Part shown: positions 1 through 6,595 of the stretch, in pieces
Position numbering within the stretch: position 1 is the first letter of the stretch
How the letters are laid out: every line of letters starts with the position of its first letter
DNA from: an uncultured Ruminococcus sp.
GTDB taxonomy: Bacteria > Bacillota > Clostridia > Oscillospirales > Ruminococcaceae
Direction: 5' to 3'
DNA: 16,748 bases
NCBI GenBank assembly: GCA_946186215.1
Contig: CAMHMM010000013.1
Coordinates: 1 to 16,748, forward strand
Made by a program: the position numbers and the translations under genes
Notes under the pieces: generated by a model
Database searches by the model: none
What the model saw: the letters and a program-made list of their open reading frames with translations, nothing else
Told to the model about the DNA's origin: nothing

Positions 1-6
1 AGCGGC

Positions 7-59
7 TACTTACAAAAGAGAGTGCGGGTAACTGCGGGCTTTGCCCGCCGGCCTGGCCG
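7..59 (+). repeat. Dispersed two-hairpin repeat, copy A
   Basis: This copy carries the conserved run GAGAGTGCGGGTAACTG followed by a perfect 6-bp stem GCGGGC (34-39), loop TTT, GCCCGC (43-48). A second short palindrome, CGGCC-T-GGCCG, covers 49-59. Bases 27-51 are identical over 25 bases to the reverse complement of 16284-16308. The first stem is weak here (TACTT at 7-11 against GGGTA at 26-30, two G-T pairs). It ends 6 bases before the -35 box of the next gene. Confidence 0.75.
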
Positions 60-65
60 ACTAAC

Positions 66-94
66 TTGACAAACAGCGTTATTGGTGGTAAAAT
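66..94 (+). promoter_or_regulatory. Promoter of the SMI1/KNR4 membrane protein gene
   Basis: TTGACA at 66-71 and TAAAAT at 89-94 are separated by 17 bases, a near-consensus vegetative promoter. It lies directly after repeat copy A and 43 bases before the start codon at 138. The same TTGACA-17-TAAAAT pair follows repeat copy C at 6459. Confidence 0.8.
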
Positions 95-137
95 CATATA
101 GTTGATGAAATAAGAATTCTTCTGAGGAGTATCGGAA

Positions 138-1109
138 ATGTTTGATAATATAGATCTGAATGATTTTTGGGATAATGATAATAATGTGGCGTATTTGACG
201 AGTGAGCCGGAGCCTTTTTCGGAAGAAACACTTCATGAGATAGAAAAGGAGATCGGATACAAATATCCGGAATCCTATATCACCCTGCTGCGTGTGCAAA
301 ACGGAGGATGCCCCCAAAAGCCAAGAGTAGGAGATACCGGATGGGTGATCGACGAAATTTACGGCATCAATAAAAATACTATAGATGAATACAAATTATG
401 TACAGATTCAGGATGTCCGAACGCCTTAGTTCCCATATGTTCCAATGCCTACGACTATGACAGAATGTGTCTGGATTATCGCAAGTGCGAAAATAACGGG
501 GAACCAAGGGTAGTTGGAGTCGATTTTGAAAGTAATACGATCAGTTTTCTTGCAAAGGATTTTGAATCGTTCATAAATATGCTTGTTCCTGAGGACGATG
601 ACGATGAAGACAGCGAGACAGTTGAGGACGAATTTGATCCTTATGAAGGAGTGCAGTTCACTCCCGTAGAGGGCGAGCAGAAAAAAGAACTGAACCGTGT
701 TATATGGGGTGATCTGCCATGGGCGATCGGTTTCGCTGCATTCTTTATTCTACTGATCTTCCTGCTGAGCTTTAGTAAAAATGCCCTGTTAATACTGATC
801 AGGATCCTGTCATATTTCCCGGCAGGATATGGCATCCTTGGCACAATAGCCGGTCTTATAGACTGTATTTCCAAGAGCAGGAAAACTTACGAAAGTTATG
901 TTGATACTGTGGATGTGGTTTGGGAAGCTCATGAACCGCTCAATAAAAACAAATACTACGAGAAAAAGCAAAAAATCTTTTTGCGTCTGAAAAAGAGCAA
1001 GGTCGAAAGTTATCCGAATACCGACAGATTTAAAGAAGGCGACAGAGTAAGAGTATACAGGCCGAAAAACGGCGGAGAAACAATACTTGCAAAAGAGCAG
1101 GATCAATGA
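138..1109 (+). CDS. SMI1/KNR4 (SUKH) family protein with C-terminal membrane segments
   Basis: This 323-aa protein has an N-terminal SMI1/KNR4 (SUKH) domain at about residues 28-150. Visible marks are the helix pattern 'EIGYKYPESYITLLRVQNGG' near 38-57, the 'LVPICSNAYDYDRMCLDY' strand region near 97-114, and the closing 'FESFINML' helix. An acidic linker (DDDDED near 153) leads to two hydrophobic segments at about 194-211 and 215-243, then a basic, soluble C-terminal tail of about 75 residues. SUKH domains are known as immunity proteins of polymorphic toxin systems and as general protein-binding modules. Fusion to a membrane anchor suggests action at the inner face of the membrane (inference). 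GAGGAG at 124-129 sits 8 bases before ATG 138. No toxin gene lies nearby, and the gene is transcribed alone from the promoter at 66-94. Confidence 0.82.
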   Translation: MFDNIDLNDFWDNDNNVAYLTSEPEPFSEETLHEIEKEIGYKYPESYITLLRVQNGGCPQKPRVGDTGWVIDEIYGINKNTIDEYKLCTDSGCPNALVPICSNAYDYDRMCLDYRKCENNGEPRVVGVDFESNTISFLAKDFESFINMLVPEDDDDEDSETVEDEFDPYEGVQFTPVEGEQKKELNRVIWGDLPWAIGFAAFFILLIFLLSFSKNALLILIRILSYFPAGYGILGTIAGLIDCISKSRKTYESYVDTVDVVWEAHEPLNKNKYYEKKQKIFLRLKKSKVESYPNTDRFKEGDRVRVYRPKNGGETILAKEQDQ

Positions 1110-1204
1110 CCGGAAAATGCAGAACGCTAATAATTCTCTTTGTTTTCTACACTGAATCTGTTACCGCTTTTTACTTTTTTCCTGTTCCTGCTTTTTTACA
1201 ATTT

Positions 1205-1236
1205 CAACCCCGGATCCATGTCTGAATTCGGGGTTG
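1205..1236. other. Hairpin between the SUKH and EAL genes
   Basis: CAACCCCG (1205-1212) pairs perfectly with CGGGGTTG (1229-1236) around a 16-base loop, in the 285-base gap between the two genes. Neither strand has a T-run after the stem, so it is not a canonical terminator. The preceding stretch 1130-1200 is pyrimidine-rich on the plus strand and shows nothing else. Confidence 0.45.
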
Positions 1237-1298
1237 TTCCACAGGCTGATACAGATAATCGCAGGTCCATCCCACATTATTTCTAATGAGATTATAAC

Positions 1299-1327
1299 TT
1301 TACAAACAACAGAAAATATGCTAATAT
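1299..1327 (+). promoter_or_regulatory. Promoter of the EAL phosphodiesterase gene
   Basis: TTTACA at 1299-1304 and TAATAT at 1322-1327 are 17 bases apart. The predicted leader contains a 7-bp hairpin, GATATCC (1336-1342) with GGATATC (1352-1358), before the AGGGGGGA ribosome binding site at 1381-1388. Confidence 0.65.
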
Positions 1328-1394
1328 AGAAGCAGGATATCCTCATAATAGGGATATCTGTCGTTACCCGAAACTGTCACAGGGGGGATAAGCT

Positions 1395-3491
1395 ATGGCA
1401 GGACACAGACAAAGAATGAAAAAACGCCTCAAGCGCCTGAAAATAGGGAAGAATCATCCCGTGTTATCGGTGTTTGTGTTTATGATACTTTTTACACTTA
1501 CCGCGTGCATTGCCGCAATGTTCGTGGGAACATTCGTGCTTTTCCAGGTGGATTCTCGGCTTTCCAGCGAGGTTCAGACAGTATATCTGCTGAGTCGGTT
1601 CTATGATGAATGTGAGGACACCGAAAAAGGCTATGAGCTGCTCGACAGCAGCAATATGGATTATATCGTCACAGACGGCAACGGCAACATTATCCGCAGC
1701 CGCGGAAGTGACACCCGCTCGGACAGAACAGGGCTGTATTACGGGACATTTGATATATCCGACAGCGATACACTGCACTCGGTATATCTTTACGAGGATT
1801 CGGAAAAGCCTGTTATCAGACCTCATGATGATGATAACATACAAATAGATGTTCCGGGCTACGCACAAGAACTTGCACAGGGCTTAAAAAATCTTAAAGA
1901 AACAGACGAGCCTCATGATGATGCTGATGATGACACACAGGACTACAAGCTTTTCAAGCTTCCCGTATGGACGGGCATAGATGCCCGGAACAAGGGCGAG
2001 ATAATTTATTACAAGTGCATGGTCACAGCCGAAATGAGCGATGTTGCATTTATCATTACGCTTTTTGCGGCAATATGCATCCTTTTGACGATGATAATCG
2101 TGATACTTATCGCAAACCTGATAAGAGGGGCTGCAAATCAGCGGAAAATGAGAAATCTTCTCTTTACCGATCTCGTACTTGGCAGCCACAACAAGCTCTG
2201 GTATTTCATCAGGGGCGATGTGATGCTTACAGGCCTTGGCAGTGCAAGAAAGAATTACGCAGCTGTCGATCTTGAATTCGTGGGCTACAAGCGATTTTGC
2301 GTATGCCATTCCTCAGAGGACGGAGAGAACGCGCTGAAGAGCATTTACAGCGTGCTTTCATCCAAGATCGGCAAAAAGGAGCTCTGCTGCCATAGCTCGG
2401 AGGACAGCTTTGCACTCCTTCTCGAATACAAGGATGAAGAAGAGCTGAAGCACCGCATAGAAAAGCTCATATCATCCATAACTCATGTGAAAGAGGATCA
2501 CAAGATCGCATTCCACGGCGGCGCATTTCTTATGCCGAGCATACCCGGAAGCGGAAGATTTTCAAGGCGAATGGATGCCGATATCGAGACTGCCTACAAC
2601 AACGCTTCCGCTGCTGCAGCTTCCCTTGCGGACAGAGATGGCTCGGGATACACCTTCTTTGATGATAAATTCATCGAGGAACAGCGCTGGGAGGATACAG
2701 TTTCTGATATCCAGCAGCAGGCTCTTGAAAATGAAGAGTTCGTTGTATATTATCAGCCCAAGTACGATCCTCGCACAAATGAACTCAGAGGCGCTGAGGC
2801 GCTTATCAGGTGGCAGTCGCCCCAGTACGGCTTTGTCACACCATATAAATTCATACCCATATTTGAAAAGAACGGCTTTATCACCGAGATCGACCACTAC
2901 ATGATATCCCATGTGGCAAGAGACCAGAAACGCTGGCTGGATGAAGGGCAGAAATGCGTGCCTGTATCCGTGAATGTTTCAAGAGCCCACTTTATCGAAA
3001 GCGACCTTGCAGAGCAGATAAGAGATATGGTTGATAAGTACGGCGCACCTCATGAGCTTATCGAGATAGAGCTGACCGAAAGCGCATTCTTTGATGATAA
3101 GAAGGCCATGATCAACACCATACGCCGCCTGAAGGAATACGGGTTTGCGGTATCTATGGATGATTTCGGCTCCGGCTATTCATCCCTTAACTCCCTCAAG
3201 GATATGCCCCTTGATGTGCTGAAGCTCGATGCAGGCTTCTTCCGCGGCGAGGAAGCGACCACCGAGAGAGGGGAGATCGTGGTAAGCGAAGCAATAAAGC
3301 TTGCCAAATCCCTTGATATGCGCACAGTTGCAGAGGGTGTTGAAGCCAAGGAACAGGTAGATTTTCTGGCGCATCTCGGCTGCGATATGATACAGGGATA
3401 TTACTACGCAAAGCCCATGCCCGCAGATGATTACAGGGAAAGACTTATCACCGGAAGAAGTCAGGGCGGGGATATTGCCGATGCGGTTTGA
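1395..3491 (+). CDS. Membrane c-di-GMP phosphodiesterase, degenerate GGDEF plus EAL
   Basis: This 698-aa protein likely hydrolyses cyclic di-GMP. TM1 is at about residues 23-50 and TM2 at about 217-245. They bracket an acidic extracytoplasmic sensor region of about 165 residues with Asp/His-rich patches (PHDDDN near 143, HDDADDD near 174). A GGDEF-like domain follows at about 250-425: 'DLVLGSHNKLWYF' replaces the usual DxLTGLxNR, and SSEDSF at 334-339 stands where GGDEF should be, so it cannot be an active cyclase. The EAL domain at about 435-685 keeps the residues expected for catalysis: EAL (468-470), NVS (N528), ELTES (559-563), DDFG (589-592), K610, EGVE (647-650) and QGY (667-669). ATG 1395 is chosen because AGGGGGGA ends 6 bases before it. 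The macro-domain gene begins 22 bases downstream, probably in the same transcript. Substrate and site chemistry are inferred from the family. Confidence 0.93.
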   Translation: MAGHRQRMKKRLKRLKIGKNHPVLSVFVFMILFTLTACIAAMFVGTFVLFQVDSRLSSEVQTVYLLSRFYDECEDTEKGYELLDSSNMDYIVTDGNGNIIRSRGSDTRSDRTGLYYGTFDISDSDTLHSVYLYEDSEKPVIRPHDDDNIQIDVPGYAQELAQGLKNLKETDEPHDDADDDTQDYKLFKLPVWTGIDARNKGEIIYYKCMVTAEMSDVAFIITLFAAICILLTMIIVILIANLIRGAANQRKMRNLLFTDLVLGSHNKLWYFIRGDVMLTGLGSARKNYAAVDLEFVGYKRFCVCHSSEDGENALKSIYSVLSSKIGKKELCCHSSEDSFALLLEYKDEEELKHRIEKLISSITHVKEDHKIAFHGGAFLMPSIPGSGRFSRRMDADIETAYNNASAAAASLADRDGSGYTFFDDKFIEEQRWEDTVSDIQQQALENEEFVVYYQPKYDPRTNELRGAEALIRWQSPQYGFVTPYKFIPIFEKNGFITEIDHYMISHVARDQKRWLDEGQKCVPVSVNVSRAHFIESDLAEQIRDMVDKYGAPHELIEIELTESAFFDDKKAMINTIRRLKEYGFAVSMDDFGSGYSSLNSLKDMPLDVLKLDAGFFRGEEATTERGEIVVSEAIKLAKSLDMRTVAEGVEAKEQVDFLAHLGCDMIQGYYYAKPMPADDYRERLITGRSQGGDIADAV

Positions 3492-3513
3492 TCCCGTGAA
3501 ATGAGGGACGGTT

Positions 3514-3870
3514 ATGCCATTTTCCATTATCAGGAGCGATATTACCAAAGTTAAGGCCGATGCGGTGGTAAATGCCGCCAACAGCTCGCTTCTCGGCGGC
3601 GGCGGCGTGGATGGCGCGATACATCGTACGGCAGGGCACGAGCTGCTTGAAGAATGCCGCAGTCTGGGAGGCTGCAAAACAGGACAGGCAAAGATCACAA
3701 AGGGCTATCGTATGCCCTGCCGGTATATCATCCACACGGTAGGCCCTGTATGGCGCGGCGGTGAGAACGGCGAGCCTGAGCAGCTTTATTCCTGCTACAA
3801 AAGCTCACTGGAGCTGACCAAAAAATACGAATGTGAATCGGTGGTATTCCCGCGCTGCAGGTGGCGGTAA
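3514..3870 (+). pseudogene. Macro-domain (ADP-ribose binding/hydrolase) gene, N-terminal fragment
   Basis: The 118-aa reading frame begins as a classical YmdB-like macro domain, which binds ADP-ribose or removes O-acetyl-ADP-ribose and ADP-ribosyl marks. Visible motifs are GDITK-like 'SDITKVKADAVVNAANSSL' (residues 8-26), GGGGVDGAIHRTAG (28-41) and 'YIIHTVGPVWRGG' (70-82). It stays homologous as far as 'SVVFP' (109-113), then reads five unrelated residues and stops. The conserved [IL]S[ST]G[VI]YGYP loop that should follow is absent. The downstream homologous frame resumes at 3852. GAGGGA precedes ATG 3514 at 8-base spacing. The fragment lacks the second phosphate-binding loop and the C-terminal strands, so it is very unlikely to fold or act alone. 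Confidence 0.85.
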
Positions 3871-4532
3871 GCGCCATAAGGGATTTTCTTGATGAAAACG
3901 AGATGGATGTCCGCCTTGCAGTGCTCGACCGCAGTACGGTCGAGGTGGACGGAGAGCTTTTTGGCAGTGTTGAAAAATATGTAAATGATAACCTGAACAC
4001 CACCCTGTACGACAGCGATGATTCGGATAAATGCTGCGGTGCGGTCAGTCCGAAGCCTCAGAAGCGCAGACTGTTTGACGGCTTTGGAATGCGCTCCGAA
4101 AAAGCTTCAGCAAAGGCGATTTCCTCTCCCCCAATGGCCAATAAATTTGACATGGCGGAGTACTGTGCGGCGGATATCGCGTTTGACAGGCTGGATGAAT
4201 CCTTCTCCGAAGCGCTCCTGCGGCTCATAGATGAAAGAGGACTGACTGATTCTCAGGTATACAAGCGGGCAAATGTGGACAGGCGGCTTTTTTCCAAGAT
4301 ACGGAGCAACCGCGAATACCGACCGAGCAAGACAACAGCTCTTGCCTTTGCCATAGCACTCGAGCTGGATATCGACCAGACGGGCTCACTGCTCGAAAAG
4401 GCAGGCTTTACATTGTCCAACAGCATCAAATTTGATGTGATCGTAAGATATTTCATCGAAATGCGCAATTACGATATCTACACCATAAACGAAACACTAT
4501 TCGCCTTTGATCAGTCACTGATCGGGTACTGA
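3852..4532 (+). pseudogene. Macro-domain gene, C-terminal fragment with HTH-like tail, shifted frame
   Basis: Homology resumes at GCG 3852 (ALQVAVSAIRDFL), the macro-domain helix after the missing loop, and continues 'VRLAVLDRSTVEVDGELFGSVEKYV', its last strand and helix. After a linker (about residues 60-95 of this fragment) comes a well-kept helical domain: 'SFSEALLRLIDERGLTDSQV' followed by YKRANVDRRLFSKIRSN and 'TTALAFAIALELDI'. This looks like a Cro/C1-type HTH fold and is, as I recall, the usual C-terminal extension of a larger Firmicute macro protein. A GTG at 3861 overlaps the stop of the first fragment (TAA 3868-3870) but has no ribosome binding site before it. Separate translation of an HTH-only protein is possible but unsupported. 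The likely reading is one gene of about 350 codons broken by a deletion of about 40 bases. Confidence 0.75.
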
Positions 4533-4554
4533 GAGGCCGGACAACGCTTAAAAT

Positions 4555-4791
4555 ATGGATAATTATACCGAAATGCTTGGCAATATCAGAAGCAGGGACG
4601 ACTTTATCGCCTTTATGCGGCTTTTCTCAGCGGCACAGCAGGATACATCCGTCAGGGATTATCTTGAAGCACTGACCGCCTGGGCTGAGGATATGGACGG
4701 GTATTATAAAAATGCAGACAGGAAAGCCCCCGAAAATATCGACTGGGATCTTATTGCATCGCTGCTTTATGCAGGCAGCATCTATGAGTAA
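4555..4791 (+). CDS. Small DUF7660-like protein
   Basis: This 78-aa, mostly helical acidic protein has the pattern 'SRDDFIAFMRLF' (13-24), 'VRDYLEALTAWAEDMDGYY' (33-51), then 'WDLIASLLYAGSIYE' at the C-terminus. I associate this with short DUF7660-type proteins, often found near immunity-like genes; the family name comes from memory of the motif order. The start is 22 bases after the macro-gene stop and has no good ribosome binding site (GAGAGG lies 18 bases upstream), so translation may depend on reading from upstream. A SUKH-like gene follows 29 bases on. Confidence 0.65.
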   Translation: MDNYTEMLGNIRSRDDFIAFMRLFSAAQQDTSVRDYLEALTAWAEDMDGYYKNADRKAPENIDWDLIASLLYAGSIYE

Positions 4792-4820
4792 GCAAGTCTT
4801 CATATCAGGAGTGAAACATC

Positions 4821-5393
4821 ATGAACAATGCAGAATTATATGATAAGCTGACAGAATGCGACGGTACAGATGTGTGGCTGCCGGAAATGGAATTTTTGCC
4901 CCGCGACAAAATGGAGTATCGCAAACAGCTCTGGAACGATACATTCTACCTGGATGATATGACCGTATTTGCCATAGACGGCGGAGGCGCTCTTTATGCG
5001 TGGCGGCCTGATGACAGCGTTGTATTTATTGACACAGGAAGCGGAGAGTGTGAGGAATTCGCTCCCGATCTGGCAGCTGCGATATACAGGCGCATTATTG
5101 AATTTGCAAACGGTGACTATGTGGATATGTGCTCTAATGAGGAAAAGGCGGATATGGATCCCGATGATGCGGAGTACTACACATCAGAGGATGATGCAGT
5201 CGCATTATTAAAGCAGTACCGCGATGCCTTCGGCAATTTCTTCACCATCGAGCAGAAGGAACATATCGAAACGCTGATAAGCCAGGGCTTTCTGCCCGAC
5301 ATCAACGCATTTATCACCGAGGAAGAGCTGATGCGCCTTATCCGAGAAAGAATAAAGGCCGACACGGCGGCTGTCAGAAATATATGCAGATAA
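4821..5393 (+). CDS. SMI1/KNR4 (SUKH)-like protein
   Basis: This 190-aa soluble acidic protein has no signal peptide or membrane segment. The core 'MTVFAIDGGGALYAWRPDD' (about 47-65), 'SVVFIDTGSGECEEFAPDL' (66-84) and 'AAAIYRRIIEFANGDYVD' resembles SUKH proteins: a GG-containing strand, a strand with the charged 'GECEEFAPDL' turn, and a C-terminal helix. The last 75 residues (TSEDDAVALLKQY onward) form an extra helical region ending in 'ITEEELMRLIRERIKAD'. AGGAG at 4807-4811 sets ATG 4821. It is the last gene before tandem terminators at 5409-5476. An orphan-immunity role is a guess from family and from the DUF7660-like neighbour. Confidence 0.6.
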   Translation: MNNAELYDKLTECDGTDVWLPEMEFLPRDKMEYRKQLWNDTFYLDDMTVFAIDGGGALYAWRPDDSVVFIDTGSGECEEFAPDLAAAIYRRIIEFANGDYVDMCSNEEKADMDPDDAEYYTSEDDAVALLKQYRDAFGNFFTIEQKEHIETLISQGFLPDINAFITEEELMRLIRERIKADTAAVRNICR

Positions 5394-5408
5394 ACTGATT
5401 CCTTTACG

Positions 5409-5439
5409 ATGCTCCGGAGCAATGCTTCGGGGCATTTTT
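5409..5439 (+). terminator. Intrinsic terminator after the SUKH-like gene
   Basis: ATGCTCCG (5409-5416) pairs with CGGGGCAT (5428-5435), with one T-G pair, followed by TTTT. It starts 16 bases after the stop at 5393. Confidence 0.75.
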
Positions 5440-5452
5440 CAAAAAAGGATTT

Positions 5453-5476
5453 GTCGCTTTCGGAGCGACCTTTTTT
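5453..5476 (+). terminator. Second tandem intrinsic terminator
   Basis: GTCGCT (5453-5458), loop TTCGG, AGCGAC (5464-5469), then C and TTTTTT. It lies 14 bases after the first terminator and insulates the vWA gene from upstream transcription. Confidence 0.8.
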
Positions 5477-5482
5477 GTGCTA

Positions 5483-5509
5483 ATTTGATGTACAATAAAT
5501 ACATCAAAT
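5483..5509. promoter_or_regulatory. Perfect inverted repeat, probable operator before the vWA gene
   Basis: ATTTGATGTA (5483-5492) and TACATCAAAT (5500-5509) form exact 10-base arms around the 7-base spacer CAATAAA. A possible -10 box, TACAAT at 5491-5496, overlaps the left arm and spacer; no good -35 is seen 17 bases upstream. The repeat lies just ahead of GGAGGT at 5515-5520. It could be a repressor site or an mRNA hairpin. Confidence 0.6.
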
Positions 5510-5527
5510 GAAACGGAGGTCGATCCT

Positions 5528-6178
5528 ATGAAAAAAGGTCTTACAGAAATAGTTTTTATACTTGACGAAAGCGGTTCAATGGCACATCTTACAGCCGACA
5601 CCATCGGCGGCTTCAACAGCCTTATCGAAAGACAGAAGGAAGAGAACGGCGGGGCTCTGATCTCTGCGGTGCTTTTCAACAGCGAAAGCAAGGTGATCTA
5701 TGACCGTGTTCCCCTCGAAAAAGTGCGTGGGATGACGAAAAAGGACTATTGCCCCGGCGGCTCGACTGCACTGCTCGATGCGGTAGGAAGCGCTGTCAAG
5801 CACATCAGCAATATTCACAAGTATGCCCGTGAGGAGGATATCCCCGAGCACACGATGTTCGTGATAACCACCGACGGAATGGAAAATTCAAGCAGGACAT
5901 ACACCGCCGCAAAGGTGAAGAAGATGATCACCGATATGCAGGAAAAGCGCGGATGGGAGTTCATTTTTCTCGGTGCGAACATCGATGCGGCAGAAACTGC
6001 GGGAACACTTGGGATAGCAAAGGAAACGGCTGTCGATTATAAGTGCGATGCAATGGGCACGGGCATCCTCTATGACTCTGTCTGCAACGCTGTTTCAAGC
6101 GTGCGGAAGGGCAGGAAACTGTGTAATGCTTCTGCATGGAGAGAAAGTATCGACCGCGACATGGAGGAAAGAGGCTAA
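5528..6178 (+). CDS. von Willebrand factor A (vWA) domain protein
   Basis: This 216-aa single-domain cytoplasmic vWA protein has a full metal-ion-dependent adhesion site. DESGS at 13-17 gives D13, S15 and S17; T80 lies in 'CPGGSTALLDAV'; and D116 lies in TTDGMEN (114-120). The strands 'EIVFILDESGSM', 'ISAVLFNSE', 'TMFVITTDGMEN' and 'WEFIFLGANIDA' alternate with helices as in the Rossmann-like vWA fold. The C-terminus 'WRESIDRDMEERG' looks natural rather than truncated. GGAGGT at 5515-5520 sets ATG 5528. vWA proteins of this type bind partners through Mg2+; no MoxR ATPase or other usual partner is adjacent, so its role is unknown. It is monocistronic, with terminators before and hairpins after. 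Confidence 0.88.
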   Translation: MKKGLTEIVFILDESGSMAHLTADTIGGFNSLIERQKEENGGALISAVLFNSESKVIYDRVPLEKVRGMTKKDYCPGGSTALLDAVGSAVKHISNIHKYAREEDIPEHTMFVITTDGMENSSRTYTAAKVKKMITDMQEKRGWEFIFLGANIDAAETAGTLGIAKETAVDYKCDAMGTGILYDSVCNAVSSVRKGRKLCNASAWRESIDRDMEERG

Positions 6179-6214
6179 ACACTACACTTTTCAGAATGCA
6201 GGCATAAAGATCCG

Positions 6215-6258
6215 GCCGCTGTATCTGTATGATAACAGATACAGCGGCGTTTCGCCGC
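6215..6258 (+). terminator. Strong hairpin after vWA gene with an overlapping alternative hairpin
   Basis: GCCGCTGTATCTGT (6215-6228) and ACAGATACAGCGGC (6235-6248) form a perfect 14-bp stem with loop ATGATA, 36 bases after the vWA stop. Its 3' arm shares GCGGC with a second perfect hairpin, GCGGCG (6244-6249), TTT, CGCCGC (6253-6258). The two cannot form together. There is no U-run, so termination is uncertain. Confidence 0.5.
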
Positions 6259-6287
6259 CCATAAAAGCTCCGAGTCCCAAGTAAGCG

Positions 6288-6353
6288 TTACCGTTCAAAT
6301 GAAAGCACGGGAGGGTGCAGGCTCTGCCTGCCGGGTAGCTGTCGGCCTTGCCG
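6288..6353 (+). repeat. Dispersed two-hairpin repeat, copy B (double)
   Basis: CCGT (6291-6294) and ACGG (6307-6310) bracket a TCAAATGAAAGC segment. Then GCAGGC (6317-6322), loop TCT, GCCTGC (6326-6331) forms a perfect stem. A second partial copy follows at once: GGGTAGCTG, then CGGC-CTT-GCCG at about 6343-6353. No promoter is seen directly after this copy. Confidence 0.7.
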
Positions 6354-6410
6354 CCGTCGTCAGTGATAAAATTTGTGAATCAGATAATAGTTCCGAGCTG
6401 CTATTGAAAA

Positions 6411-6454
6411 GTTACCTGTAAATAAGCGCACGGGCAGCAGTCGGCCTTGCCGAC
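6411..6454 (+). repeat. Dispersed two-hairpin repeat, copy C
   Basis: The copy begins at GTTACCTG (6411-6418), whose CCTG can pair with CGGG (6431-6434). It ends with a perfect 6-bp stem GTCGGC (6440-6445), loop CTT, GCCGAC (6449-6454). The -35 box of the next operon begins 4 bases later. The rest of the 417-base gap from 6179 to 6595 holds only copy B, the promoter and an unremarkable leader. Confidence 0.75.
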
Positions 6455-6458
6455 AGAT

Positions 6459-6487
6459 TTGACAAACCAAAGAATATGTGTTAAAAT
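6459..6487 (+). promoter_or_regulatory. Promoter of the diguanylate cyclase operon
   Basis: TTGACA at 6459-6464 and TAAAAT at 6482-6487 have a 17-base spacer. This gives a leader of about 100 bases to ATG 6596. The box order, spacing and upstream hairpin match the promoter at 66-94. Confidence 0.8.
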
Positions 6488-6595
6488 ACATACAACCGCT
6501 AAGATGTGAGGCTTGATCCTTAGTTTGTATAACTTCACGGTCAACGATCACTTCATTAAGACCTGTCGGTCATATGTATCAGCATGAGGTGAAGA

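Noticed and set aside
1205..1236. Hairpin as terminator of the SUKH gene
   Set aside because: The stem is perfect, but there is no T-run on either strand and the loop is long.
1380..1395. c-di-GMP riboswitch before the EAL gene
   Set aside because: The leader lacks the conserved GEMM core motifs that I would expect; only a short hairpin is present.
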